A stretch of 64,000 nucleotides of DNA from Caballeronia sp. dw_19 (GTDB lineage Bacteria; Pseudomonadota; Gammaproteobacteria; Burkholderiales; Burkholderiaceae), in assembly GCF_018449515.1 (NCBI RefSeq), contig NZ_JAAVUQ010000011.1, positions 124,001 to 188,000 on the forward strand, read 5' to 3'. The notes beneath the pieces are model-generated. The model did no database searches. It worked only from the letters and a program-made list of their open reading frames with translations, and was not told the origin of the DNA. The first letter of the stretch is position 1. Each line of letters starts with the position of its first letter. Made by a program: the position numbers and the translations under genes. Positions 34,257-41,235 of this stretch are shown piece after piece.

Positions 34257-36262
34257 CGTCTCACCAGGATCAGCAGGACAATCAGCACGAGGAAGCTATG
34301 CATCAGATAGACCGCGATGCGGCCCGCCTGCAGCAACCCGGCGAGTGCAGCAACGCGCTTGACCAACCGCGCCACAGGCTCATAGATCAGGGTCCACGTG
34401 CGATCTGTCACGGTGACGCTATATACGGGGTGCGTGTCGAACGGCGAGGGGAGTTGCCGATCGATCTTGAACAACGGCGTGAAGATCTCGCGGATCGGCT
34501 GTCCGAACCCTTCGGCCGTGTCCTGCATGCGGGCGTTCACGAACGGGTAGCCGCACGCCCAGGGTATGGCCCGACGCAGGCGCCCGTGGTAGAGACGGCG
34601 GACCAGCAGCCACGCGAGCCCGCAACAGGCGAAGAAGAACAGCAAAAACACCACCGGCATGTAACTGGCCCGGTCTACGCCAGTGGGCGCCAGCAGCAGC
34701 CAGCCATTTTTCGCGACAGTTTGTCCGATGCCGGCGCCGACCAGCATCTGCGTGACGCGATCGAGAACGATCACGAACTGTACCGGCAGCAGACCTAGCA
34801 GCATGCATATTGCCGCGAGCCACACGAAGCCCACCCGCTCCCACGGGCTCGCATCCCGTGCGTCGCTCAGCTTCGCCTCGCGGGGCTGACCGAGAAAGAT
34901 GATGCCGAAGAACTTGACCATCGTATAACCCGCAAGCGCGGCCACCAGCGCGATCAGCGCGGCAACGAGCGGCACTACCATGTTCAGGAACGAGTTCGGC
35001 AAGCCTGGGGTAAACAGAAAGCTTTGCAGCAGCAACCATTCGGAGACGAAGCCGCTCAATGGCGGCAGGCCCGCACTGGCAAACACACCCACGAGGACCA
35101 CCCACGCGGTCCACGGCATGAACCGGATCAGGCCGCCCAGGTGTCCGAGATTGCGTTCGCCCGTTGCGTGGAGCACTGAACCGGTCCCGAGGAATAACAA
35201 GCTCTTGAACGTCGCGTGGCTGGCGATCTGATACAGCAGCGCCGTCAACGACAGTGCTGCCAGCGCGTTCATGCCATACGCGCGAAACAGGATCGCGAGT
35301 CCCATGCTGACGAACATCAGACCGATGTTGTCGATGGACGAGTAGGCGAGCAGCCGCTTCATGTCTGTCTGGACGGTGCTGAACACCACTCCGAACAAGG
35401 CGGTGAAGAGGCCGAGCGCCAGCATGAACGCGCCCCACCACCACAGTTGGACGTGCAGCAGATCGAACACCGTACGAAGCAGGCCGTAGAGGCCGGCCTT
35501 CAGCACGAAGCCGCTCATGAGGGCAGACACCGGCGAGGGCGCTGCGGGATGCGCCTCGGGCAACCAGACATGGAGCGGAAAAATCCCCGCCTTCGCGCCG
35601 AAACCAAACAGTGCCAGCAGGAACGCGACGGAAGCCCAGAACACATCCAGATGCTGGAGCCGCATGTTGGCGAACGTGTAGTCGCCCGTGTTGGCCTGCA
35701 GCAGCCCGAAGCACAACAGCAATGCCAGTGCGCCGACATGCGAAATCAGGAAATACAAGTAGGCTGCCCGGCGAATCTCGGCTATGCGGTGATTGGTCAT
35801 TACCAGGAAGGTGGCCGACAGCGTCAATGTCTCCCACGCAACCATGAAGCAATACGCATCGTCTGCCAGCAGCACGACCGCCAGACTCGCGAGGCACACG
35901 TGATACTCAAAACACAGCAACCCGGGCGGAGTGCCCTCGCCCTTGCGGAAATAGCCGGCGGAGAACGCGCTCACGCCTGTGCTCACCACGCCTAGTACGG
36001 CCACGAAATACGACGACAGACCGTCAAGCCTTAAATGAAATGGCAGGTTCGGCAACCCGAGCGGCAGGATGGCTTCCTGGGGACCTGCGAAAACGCCAGC
36101 CACGCCCAGTACGCACAGCAGCAGGCCGAACACCGCACCGACAGGAAACAGGCCGTGCGCCACCACACGTGTGCGGCGCAGATTGGCCAGCCCCAGCACC
36201 CCAACGACCAGCCAGCCCGCGACTACCAGCAGCACATAATGGATGATCAGCAAGTGTTCCAT
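34253..36262 (-). CDS. antiporter-like membrane subunit (HyfB-like)
   Basis: 669-aa NuoL/HyfB-type subunit with about 15-16 helices. Proton-pathway charges are present: Glu in CFMVAWETLTLSATFLVM and Lys in GFGAKAGIFPLHVWLPEAHPAAPSPVSALMSGFVLKAGLYGLLR, then SYSSIDNIGLM. The ATG at 36262 has GGAGAG upstream; an 8-codon longer frame exists. It begins 20 bases after the spermidine-synthase-like gene. The cluster has no HyfD (second NuoL/M-like), HyfA or HyfH (ferredoxin-type) gene. Confidence 0.93.
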   Translation of the reverse strand: MEHLLIIHYVLLVVAGWLVVGVLGLANLRRTRVVAHGLFPVGAVFGLLLCVLGVAGVFAGPQEAILPLGLPNLPFHLRLDGLSSYFVAVLGVVSTGVSAFSAGYFRKGEGTPPGLLCFEYHVCLASLAVVLLADDAYCFMVAWETLTLSATFLVMTNHRIAEIRRAAYLYFLISHVGALALLLCFGLLQANTGDYTFANMRLQHLDVFWASVAFLLALFGFGAKAGIFPLHVWLPEAHPAAPSPVSALMSGFVLKAGLYGLLRTVFDLLHVQLWWWGAFMLALGLFTALFGVVFSTVQTDMKRLLAYSSIDNIGLMFVSMGLAILFRAYGMNALAALSLTALLYQIASHATFKSLLFLGTGSVLHATGERNLGHLGGLIRFMPWTAWVVLVGVFASAGLPPLSGFVSEWLLLQSFLFTPGLPNSFLNMVVPLVAALIALVAALAGYTMVKFFGIIFLGQPREAKLSDARDASPWERVGFVWLAAICMLLGLLPVQFVIVLDRVTQMLVGAGIGQTVAKNGWLLLAPTGVDRASYMPVVFLLFFFACCGLAWLLVRRLYHGRLRRAIPWACGYPFVNARMQDTAEGFGQPIREIFTPLFKIDRQLPSPFDTHPVYSVTVTDRTWTLIYEPVARLVKRVAALAGLLQAGRIAVYLMHSFLVLIVLLILVRR

Positions 36263-36282
36263 TGGCGTTCTCTCCGGTGCCG

Positions 36283-37110
36283 TCAAATGTCTTGTCTAAC
36301 AGCTGCCTTGTCGGACGAAGGGTGTCGTGAGGTTGGCTCACCGCGATGGTGGCGTTCCATTTTTTTGACATACCGGTACAGGTCAAGTCCCATCGATATC
36401 GTGATGGCTTCCGCGCGAGCGTAGAGGTCAAGCCATCCTGGCACGTTTGCCTGCTTGACGCCTATGGCGATGGTGTTGCCTTCGCGTCGCGCCATGGTGC
36501 GAAACAGCTTTCCGTTGCAGGCACCACGTATCCGGCCGAGGTAGGTGGTGAGCTGCGGGTCGCTGTTCAGCAGGTTGGCTACGAGCACACCTTCGTTACG
36601 CAGGGCGCTGTAGCAGGAATCGTAAAAGTACTGGCTCGACAGGCCGGCGGGCAGGCCAAACGCGTCGAAGCCGTCGAGCAGGATCACATCGGCGACGTCA
36701 ACCTTGTCCGAGAGGTACTCGACCGCGTCGGCGTGCACGATCTGGAATCTTTCTGAATCAGGCGGAATGAAAAAGGATTCGCGTAACGCAATCACTCTCT
36801 CGTCGATTTCAACGGTGGTCACGCGTGCCGACGGAAACTTATGGAAGCAGTATTTGGACAGTGATCCCCCGCCGAGACCCACGATCAGGATGTCCTTGGG
36901 GTCGGACTGAAAAAGCTGGAATGACATCATGGCCCGCGTATAAGCGAGGTCGAGTTCCAGCGGATTACCTCTGCGCATTGAGCTTTGTATGCTGAAAGCG
37001 TCGAAACACAGCGACCGCGTGCATGGTTCATCGCGTACCACGGGCTTTCCAAACGTTTCTCCCCACTGCTCGGCGAGGGCATGCCTGAGTTGGTTGTGAT
37101 CGGCTGACAA
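36283..37110 (-). CDS. spermidine-synthase-like SAM-binding protein (copy 1)
   Basis: 275-aa Rossmann-fold protein of the spermidine-synthase superfamily. The nucleotide-binding core is ILIVGLGGGSLSKYCFHKFPSARVTTVEIDERVIALRESF, then HADAVEYL and VILLDGFDAFGLPAGLSSQYFYD. Real spermidine synthases have D-S-x-D-P with two acids holding the polyamine; here it is DGFDAFG, and the N-terminal beta-sheet domain is reduced. A TTG start at 37110 is chosen because AGGAG lies nine bases upstream. A homologous protein is encoded at 39884-40666. It sits between the CZB gene and hyfB, apparently in one operon. Polyamine synthesis or methyl transfer cannot be decided. Confidence 0.78.
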   Translation of the reverse strand: MSADHNQLRHALAEQWGETFGKPVVRDEPCTRSLCFDAFSIQSSMRRGNPLELDLAYTRAMMSFQLFQSDPKDILIVGLGGGSLSKYCFHKFPSARVTTVEIDERVIALRESFFIPPDSERFQIVHADAVEYLSDKVDVADVILLDGFDAFGLPAGLSSQYFYDSCYSALRNEGVLVANLLNSDPQLTTYLGRIRGACNGKLFRTMARREGNTIAIGVKQANVPGWLDLYARAEAITISMGLDLYRYVKKMERHHRGEPTSRHPSSDKAAVRQDI

Positions 37111-37136
37111 TCCAATGTTCTCCTGAAACTGCGCGA

Positions 37137-37153
37137 CCGGTTGCCCGAACCGG
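37137..37153. repeat. stem-loop between CZB and spermidine-synthase-like genes
   Basis: CCGGTT-GCCCG-AACCGG, a perfect 6-bp stem with a 5-base loop in the 75-base gap inside the putative operon. No T-tract follows on the - strand, so it is more likely an RNA-processing or attenuating element than a full terminator. Confidence 0.35.
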
Positions 37154-37185
37154 CGTGGTGCCGCGACCGGTGAGCCGCGACAGTC

Positions 37186-37581
37186 TTAGTGGATTTCCCC
37201 ATGCCGGACCGGCGTGGGGAGCGTCCCCGTTACCCGGCGATTTTCGAAACACGACACCGCATGAGCGAGCATACGCGCTGCGTTTTCGAAGAGCGCGTCC
37301 GGTTCAAGCATCACCGCTGCTTCAGCGATGCGCTTTTGCGTGATGGCAATGGCAATCACCAGCGCCACGGTATGGAAGCTCGCGTGCGCCAGTTTCAGTT
37401 GCAGAAGTTCGGGAGCGTCGTCCCACCGTTGGGCGTCTTCGTGAATCCAGCGTCCGAGCGCGCAGCATCGTTCGTTGCCAAATGCGGACGCGACAAGCCT
37501 CACGCGCTTGTGCATTCCCATTCCGTTACGCAACGAGACGCCCGCTATCCAGTGTTCTTCAAGCGTGTCGCCAAGCGACAT
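37186..37581 (-). CDS. stand-alone CZB (chemoreceptor zinc-binding) domain protein
   Basis: 131-aa protein that is essentially one CZB domain. The 3His/1Cys zinc signature is visible: His10 in EEHW, Cys39/40 in ERCCALGRWIHEDA, and His66/His70 in KLAHASFH. Usually this domain is the C-terminal part of chemoreceptors or diguanylate cyclases and senses zinc or oxidants; here it has no output domain. The start at 37581 follows GAGGAG. As first gene before the spermidine-synthase-like and hyf-like genes, it may sense a signal for that operon or complex. A 19-bp palindrome lies 184 bases upstream. Confidence 0.75.
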   Translation of the reverse strand: MSLGDTLEEHWIAGVSLRNGMGMHKRVRLVASAFGNERCCALGRWIHEDAQRWDDAPELLQLKLAHASFHTVALVIAIAITQKRIAEAAVMLEPDALFENAARMLAHAVSCFENRRVTGTLPTPVRHGEIH

Positions 37582-37764
37582 GGCACTTCTCCTCAAAATG
37601 GCGTGCGGGGCGACCGGGATTCTGTCGCCTGCCGGGTTTCGTCCTCCTGCCACCACGAACCGCGTTGACTCTGCGCTGTTGCCGCCGCGTATGCAACCGT
37701 GGCGGCACGCGCGCCGCTCACCGTCTGGAGGGGGTGTTCGCCCGGGGGATCAAGTTACCAGTTG

Positions 37765-37783
37765 ATGATAATTGCGTTATCAT
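37765..37783. promoter_or_regulatory. palindrome site 1, between CZB/hyf-like operon and YoaK gene
   Basis: ATGATAATTGCGTTATCAT, with a perfect inverted repeat extending to GATGATAA-N5-TTATCATC. It lies between the divergent CZB and YoaK-family genes. The same motif is at 38915, 41000 and 41794. It differs from a Fur box in having a 5-base rather than 3-base centre between TGATAA and TTATCA. Confidence 0.65.
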
Positions 37784-37813
37784 CCTAGCAGCTTTATTGA
37801 CCCGATTCCACAC

Positions 37814-37842
37814 GTGATGCACGCGTGATGCACACGTGATGA
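37814..37842. repeat. three 11-bp-spaced GTGATGCAC-like direct repeats
   Basis: GTGATGCAC at 37814 and 37825 and a partial copy (GTGATGAGC) at 37836, each 11 bases apart, so on one DNA face. Another GTGATGCAC occurs at 38902, just before palindrome site 2. The pairing of this element with the 19-bp palindrome in two promoters suggests a second regulator site. Confidence 0.5.
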
Positions 37843-38000
37843 GCTGTCGGCATTCGCGAAGAACTCGCCGGCTTCGTTCGAGGCGTCGGGAACGCAGGGT
37901 TGCACCCTGCATGTGGAATTTTGGAAAACCAGCTTGTTGCACCGGTCCTTGTTTGCGCCGAAGCGCGCTTCGGACCCGCGAACACACGAGTCGATACCTG

Positions 38001-38762
38001 ATGCCAGCACACTATTTCCGGACCTTGACGGGAAAGCATCGCAGCACTGACGCCAACAGGCAGCTTGGCTTTTCGCTCGCGTTCGTGGCAGGTGCGACCA
38101 ATGCTGGCGGCTATCTCGCGGTCAAGCAATACACGTCCCATATGAGCGGCGTGGTATCTGCAATTGCTGACCAGACTGCACTGGGGGACCTTTCACTCGT
38201 GCTTGCGGGCGCCGGATCGCTGATCTCGTTCCTGCTCGGTGCCGCCTGTTCCGCGGTGCTCGTCAATTGGGGAGGGCGCAGGCGGTTGAACAGCCAGTAC
38301 GCTTCACCCTTGTTGATCGAAGCTGGCCTGCTCCTGTGTTTCGGGCTGCTCGGCAGTCACCTGGCCTTGTGGGAACCTCTGTTCGTGCCCACGACGGTCG
38401 TGCTGCTCTGCTTCATCATGGGGTTGCAAAACGCGCTGATCACGAAGCTGTCCGGTGCAGAAATCCGTACCACCCACATGACGGGCATCGTGACGGATAT
38501 CGGCATCGAACTCGGCAAGCTCTTCTACTGGAATTCTTCCAGCGTCGACGCCGCCACGCCTTCCGTACTCGCGAATCGGGCGAAGCTGAAAGTGCTCGGG
38601 ACGATGCTGACCATGTTCTTCATCGGGGGTGTCACGGGCGCGATGGGGTTCAAGCACATCGGATACGCGGCAACGATTCCCCTGGCAGGACTGTTAACCG
38701 TGCTGGCGATCGTGCCATTGATTGATGATCTGCGCGGCCAGATCTACCGGCTTGACCGCTAG
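38001..38762 (+). CDS. YoaK/DUF1275-family membrane protein
   Basis: 253-aa inner-membrane protein with about six helices. Family features: GATNAGGYLAVKQYTSHMSGVVSAIAD near the N-terminus, and LCFIMGLQNALITKLSGAEIRTTHMTGIVTDIGIELGKL in the second half, a related repeat (the two halves share a T-x-x-T-H-M-[ST]-G signature). Function of the family is unknown. The start at 38001 has only a weak ribosome site; the frame is open back to a GTG at 37836. It is divergent from the CZB/hyf-like operon and shares palindrome site 1. Confidence 0.85.
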   Translation: MPAHYFRTLTGKHRSTDANRQLGFSLAFVAGATNAGGYLAVKQYTSHMSGVVSAIADQTALGDLSLVLAGAGSLISFLLGAACSAVLVNWGGRRRLNSQYASPLLIEAGLLLCFGLLGSHLALWEPLFVPTTVVLLCFIMGLQNALITKLSGAEIRTTHMTGIVTDIGIELGKLFYWNSSSVDAATPSVLANRAKLKVLGTMLTMFFIGGVTGAMGFKHIGYAATIPLAGLLTVLAIVPLIDDLRGQIYRLDR

Positions 38763-38914
38763 TACGGCAGTTATAAATAAATGGGCAGATGAAGGAACTG
38801 GATGCGCGAACGCGCACGTTCAGTGCTGACTGAACAGGCGCCGATCCACTCCTCGTTCGCGCCGGTTCGCTGACGCGGTGGAGAGAGCGGATTACAGTCC
38901 GTGATGCACATACG

Positions 38915-38933
38915 ATGATAATACGATCATCAT
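38915..38933. promoter_or_regulatory. palindrome site 2, upstream of the 166-aa protein gene
   Basis: ATGATAATACGATCATCAT, one mismatch from the ATGATAA-N5-TTATCAT inverted repeat. It lies 64 bases before the ATG at 38997, with a TACAAT -10-like element at 38944-38949, so it covers the -35 region. A GTGATGCAC element precedes it at 38902. Confidence 0.6.
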
Positions 38934-38996
38934 TTACTTACGCTACAATACCAATGACGGAAATCAACTGGACTGCTTCCAGTTGATCGAACCTGA

Positions 38997-39497
38997 ATGA
39001 TCAGATTGAGCGAAGCAGAGCGTTCACCGGCGCCTGAGGGGAAGATCGACGTGATTGATGCGAGTGTTCCGTTGTTGTCCCATGACTACACGCACCTGTT
39101 TTTACGGGAGGTGACGGGCCGTCGCGGATTGATCGTTATTGGCGTGGGCAAGACAGGCGAGCGTGGATTCCAGATGCTGTACAGATTCTCCGATATCTGC
39201 GACCGCCTGGAAAAACGCGGGGTCAATGTCATTTTTGTCTATCGGAAGGAATCGGCGCGCCATGTTCAGGATGCGCCTTCGTTATTCGGCGCGCGATGCA
39301 GGCAAAGGCCCTGTCTGTTCCTGGACGATGATGGTCTATTCTTTCGCGGTCCGCCTCACCCAAAATCGCTTCGCGCGTTGTATCTGGATCCGGAAATGCG
39401 ACGGCTTGATACGGCCGACATCGCCTTGCGGGACGAAACGTGGGACCCATTGCTGCGCGCCTTTTTTGCACAGGTTGTCGCGCGTTCCATGCATTGA
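38997..39497 (+). CDS. unknown 166-aa protein, possibly thioredoxin-fold
   Basis: Not recognised. The middle (GLIVIGVGKTG...RFSDICDRLEKRGVNVIFVYRKESARHVQ...RCRQRPCLFLDDDGLFFRGPPHPKSL) has the beta-alpha-beta pattern of peroxiredoxin/thioredoxin-like proteins, with the loop between the end of a strand and 'LDDDG'. The two cysteines (ARCRQRPC) are not in a CxxC arrangement at the usual place. No signal peptide is present. It is followed by the HPr-like gene and the second spermidine-synthase-like gene in the same direction, and carries palindrome site 2 in its promoter. Confidence 0.7.
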   Translation: MIRLSEAERSPAPEGKIDVIDASVPLLSHDYTHLFLREVTGRRGLIVIGVGKTGERGFQMLYRFSDICDRLEKRGVNVIFVYRKESARHVQDAPSLFGARCRQRPCLFLDDDGLFFRGPPHPKSLRALYLDPEMRRLDTADIALRDETWDPLLRAFFAQVVARSMH

Positions 39498-39554
39498 GCA
39501 CAACCGGGAGGGGCGCCGCGCCCTGAGTCACGGATCAGGCACGAGGGGAACGGG

Positions 39555-39818
39555 TTGGTCGAGGCATTGATTCAGGTAGGCGGTCGATCGGCATTGAACG
39601 GGCGCGGGTCAGCAAGGCTTGCTGCGACTGCCGCCCGGTTTTTGAGCGATATCGTCTGCATGGCGAACGGCCGTTCCGTCAACGCCAAGGATGTTATGTC
39701 GGTCATGTCGCTGCGGGCGAAGCCGGGCGCGCATGTGCGTATCCTGGCAACGGGTCCCGACGAAGTAGAGGCACTTGAGGCACTCTCGGCCATTCTGCGT
39801 GCGCAGGAATCCTCCTGA
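39555..39818 (+). CDS. HPr-like protein without phosphorylation sites
   Basis: 87-aa protein with the fold and length of HPr phosphocarriers: FLSDIVCMANGRSVNAKDVMSVMSL, GAHVRILATGPDEVEALEAL. The active-site motif GLHARPA of HPr is replaced by ALNGRGS (Asn at the His15 position in an ungapped comparison; Arg17 kept), and no histidine lies nearby. The Ser46 position (KSIMGVMSL) is Asp (KDVMSVMSL). It can therefore not take part in PTS phosphotransfer, and may be a binding or regulatory module. TTG start at 39555 is preceded by GAGGGGAA. No PTS enzyme gene is in the window. Confidence 0.75.
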   Translation: MVEALIQVGGRSALNGRGSARLAATAARFLSDIVCMANGRSVNAKDVMSVMSLRAKPGAHVRILATGPDEVEALEALSAILRAQESS

Positions 39819-39883
39819 TCTGATCTAGGCAAGACACTACGTGCGCGTCCGTAGATCGGCCTCGCAACCACTCGCGCTCAAAT

Positions 39884-40666
39884 ATGTCCAAGAAAAGAAA
39901 GATAAATCTGAACAAGCCGGTGGTCATACAGAACGAACAGGTTGTTTCGCTGTACTTCGATGCGCGTGGGGTCCAGAGCACCATGCTGCGGCATGATCCT
40001 TATGCCCTTGCGCTGGGTTATACGCGCACCATGATGGGTTTCCTGTTGTTCCGGCCGTCCCCGCGGCGTATCTCGATGATCGGTCTGGGCGGCGGTTCGC
40101 TGGCTAAATATTGCTATCGTCATTTGCCGGACACGGCCATTACCGCTGTCGAAATCAATCCGCAGGTAATCGCGCTGCGCGACCAGTTTCATGTGCCTCG
40201 TGACGATGAACGCTTCAGGGTGGTTTGTGCCGATGGTGCGAAGTACGTGACTGTGCTGGTTCCCGGTCATCAGCCCGACGTGCTGCTGATTGATGGCTTC
40301 AATGCCGATGGCTTGCCGGCCGAACTGGGTAGCAAGACGTTCTATGAAGCCTGTCGTCGACGGTTGAGCGATGACGGTATTCTGGTGGCCAATCTGGTAA
40401 CGGACGAACCGGACTTCCACCGCTATTTACGCGCGCTCAAGGACGTCTTCGATAACGCGGTGACCTTGGCGCCGTCGGAGGGCAGTCAACACAATGTCAC
40501 CGTCTTTGCATGGAAGGGTAGCGCCGACGGACTTCCTTCGCTTGCAGTCATGCTTGATCGGGCGCGTGGGCTCGCGACCGGACACGGAGTTAACCTTCAT
40601 GCCACGGCCACGCGCATCGAATACGGCAAGCGATTTAACTGGAACAGATACGAGCAGACGTGTTGA
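39884..40666 (+). CDS. spermidine-synthase-like SAM-binding protein (copy 2)
   Basis: 260-aa paralogue of the protein encoded at 36283-37110. Shared blocks are FDARGVQSTMLRHDPYALALGYTRTMMGFLLFRPSPRRISMIGLGGGSLAKYCYRHLP, VEINPQVIALRDQFHVP, DDERFRVVCADGAKYV and LLIDGFNADGLPAELGSKTFYE. In the second acidic motif the Asp of copy 1 (DGFDA) is Asn (DGFNA), moving it even further from true spermidine synthases. It follows the HPr-like gene by 65 bases. Function is unknown; a methyltransferase or polyamine-like transferase is possible. Confidence 0.77.
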   Translation: MSKKRKINLNKPVVIQNEQVVSLYFDARGVQSTMLRHDPYALALGYTRTMMGFLLFRPSPRRISMIGLGGGSLAKYCYRHLPDTAITAVEINPQVIALRDQFHVPRDDERFRVVCADGAKYVTVLVPGHQPDVLLIDGFNADGLPAELGSKTFYEACRRRLSDDGILVANLVTDEPDFHRYLRALKDVFDNAVTLAPSEGSQHNVTVFAWKGSADGLPSLAVMLDRARGLATGHGVNLHATATRIEYGKRFNWNRYEQTC

Positions 40667-40999
40667 TCGTATTCGCCTGCATTGCGCGGATATCGGCACG
40701 CGCATGTTCCCGGCCTTTTGATCAGCAGCATTCTCGAGCAAGGAAGAGGGCAGCGGGGTGTGGTAACGAAAGCAGTGCCGTGACCCATTCGTGTGGGGGC
40801 TGGTATCCGTCTGGAGACGAGGTGGTCTCCTGATTACCAACTCCGGACAGGATGTCTACACGCGAGCGCAGAGCTTCAGGGCGCTGCCACGATGTGTTGT
40901 TGGCGCCAGCAGATCGAGTGCTGAGCGCAGCAAGCGCACGGCGATTAATCCCCGCTGAGCGCTTCTGGCGGCACGAAGATGACTCGGGTCAGGCGATGT

Positions 41000-41018
41000 A
41001 TTATAATTCGATTAACAT
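41000..41018. promoter_or_regulatory. palindrome site 4 (degenerate), over the -10 of the ribbon-helix-helix gene
   Basis: ATTATAATTCGATTAACAT matches site 1 at 14 of 19 bases. It contains a TATAAT (41002-41007) placed as a -10 box, 30 bases before the ATG at 41038. This is where an autorepressor would bind. The 40667-40999 stretch has no convincing gene. Confidence 0.45.
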
Positions 41019-41037
41019 ATCTGGACTTCGCCCTGTC

Positions 41038-41235
41038 ATGGAAACAAAAAGCGCTCGACTCACGATTCTGATCGATCCTGTGAAGAAGGAAGCATTCGAA
41101 AAACTGTGCGCTGCGCAGGATTTGACGCCCTCACAGGTGGTGCGGCAACTGATTCGCGAATACCTTGAGCAGCACGGTGTCACCTACAAGACAAAGAGCG
41201 CCGTTGGTGCGCGCCCACGCCGGAAAACGGCCTGA
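41038..41235 (+). CDS. ribbon-helix-helix (CopG/Arc-type) DNA-binding protein
   Basis: 65-aa protein with the RHH pattern: a beta strand (ARLTILID), helix A (PVKKEAFEKLCAAQ), then the turn and helix B (LTPSQVVRQLIREYLEQHG), with a basic tail (RPRRKTA). Such proteins bind palindromic DNA as dimers of dimers. The ATG at 41038 is chosen since the RHH strand starts seven residues later; a longer frame extends upstream through the promoter. It is the only regulator gene in the 29-42 kb region and has the shared palindrome over its own -10 element, so it is the best candidate for controlling the regulon. No toxin gene is adjacent. Confidence 0.75.
   Translation: METKSARLTILIDPVKKEAFEKLCAAQDLTPSQVVRQLIREYLEQHGVTYKTKSAVGARPRRKTA

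Noticed and set aside
34419..35897. 492-codon open frame on the - strand
   Set aside because: Alternative frame within the hyfB-like gene; the overlapping frame has clear antiporter motifs.
37765..37783. Fur box
   Set aside because: TGATAA and TTATCA are separated by 5 bases instead of 3, and the neighbouring genes are not iron-uptake genes. A different regulator is more likely.
41038..41235. Antitoxin of a toxin-antitoxin pair
   Set aside because: The RHH fold fits antitoxins, but no toxin-like gene is adjacent on either side.
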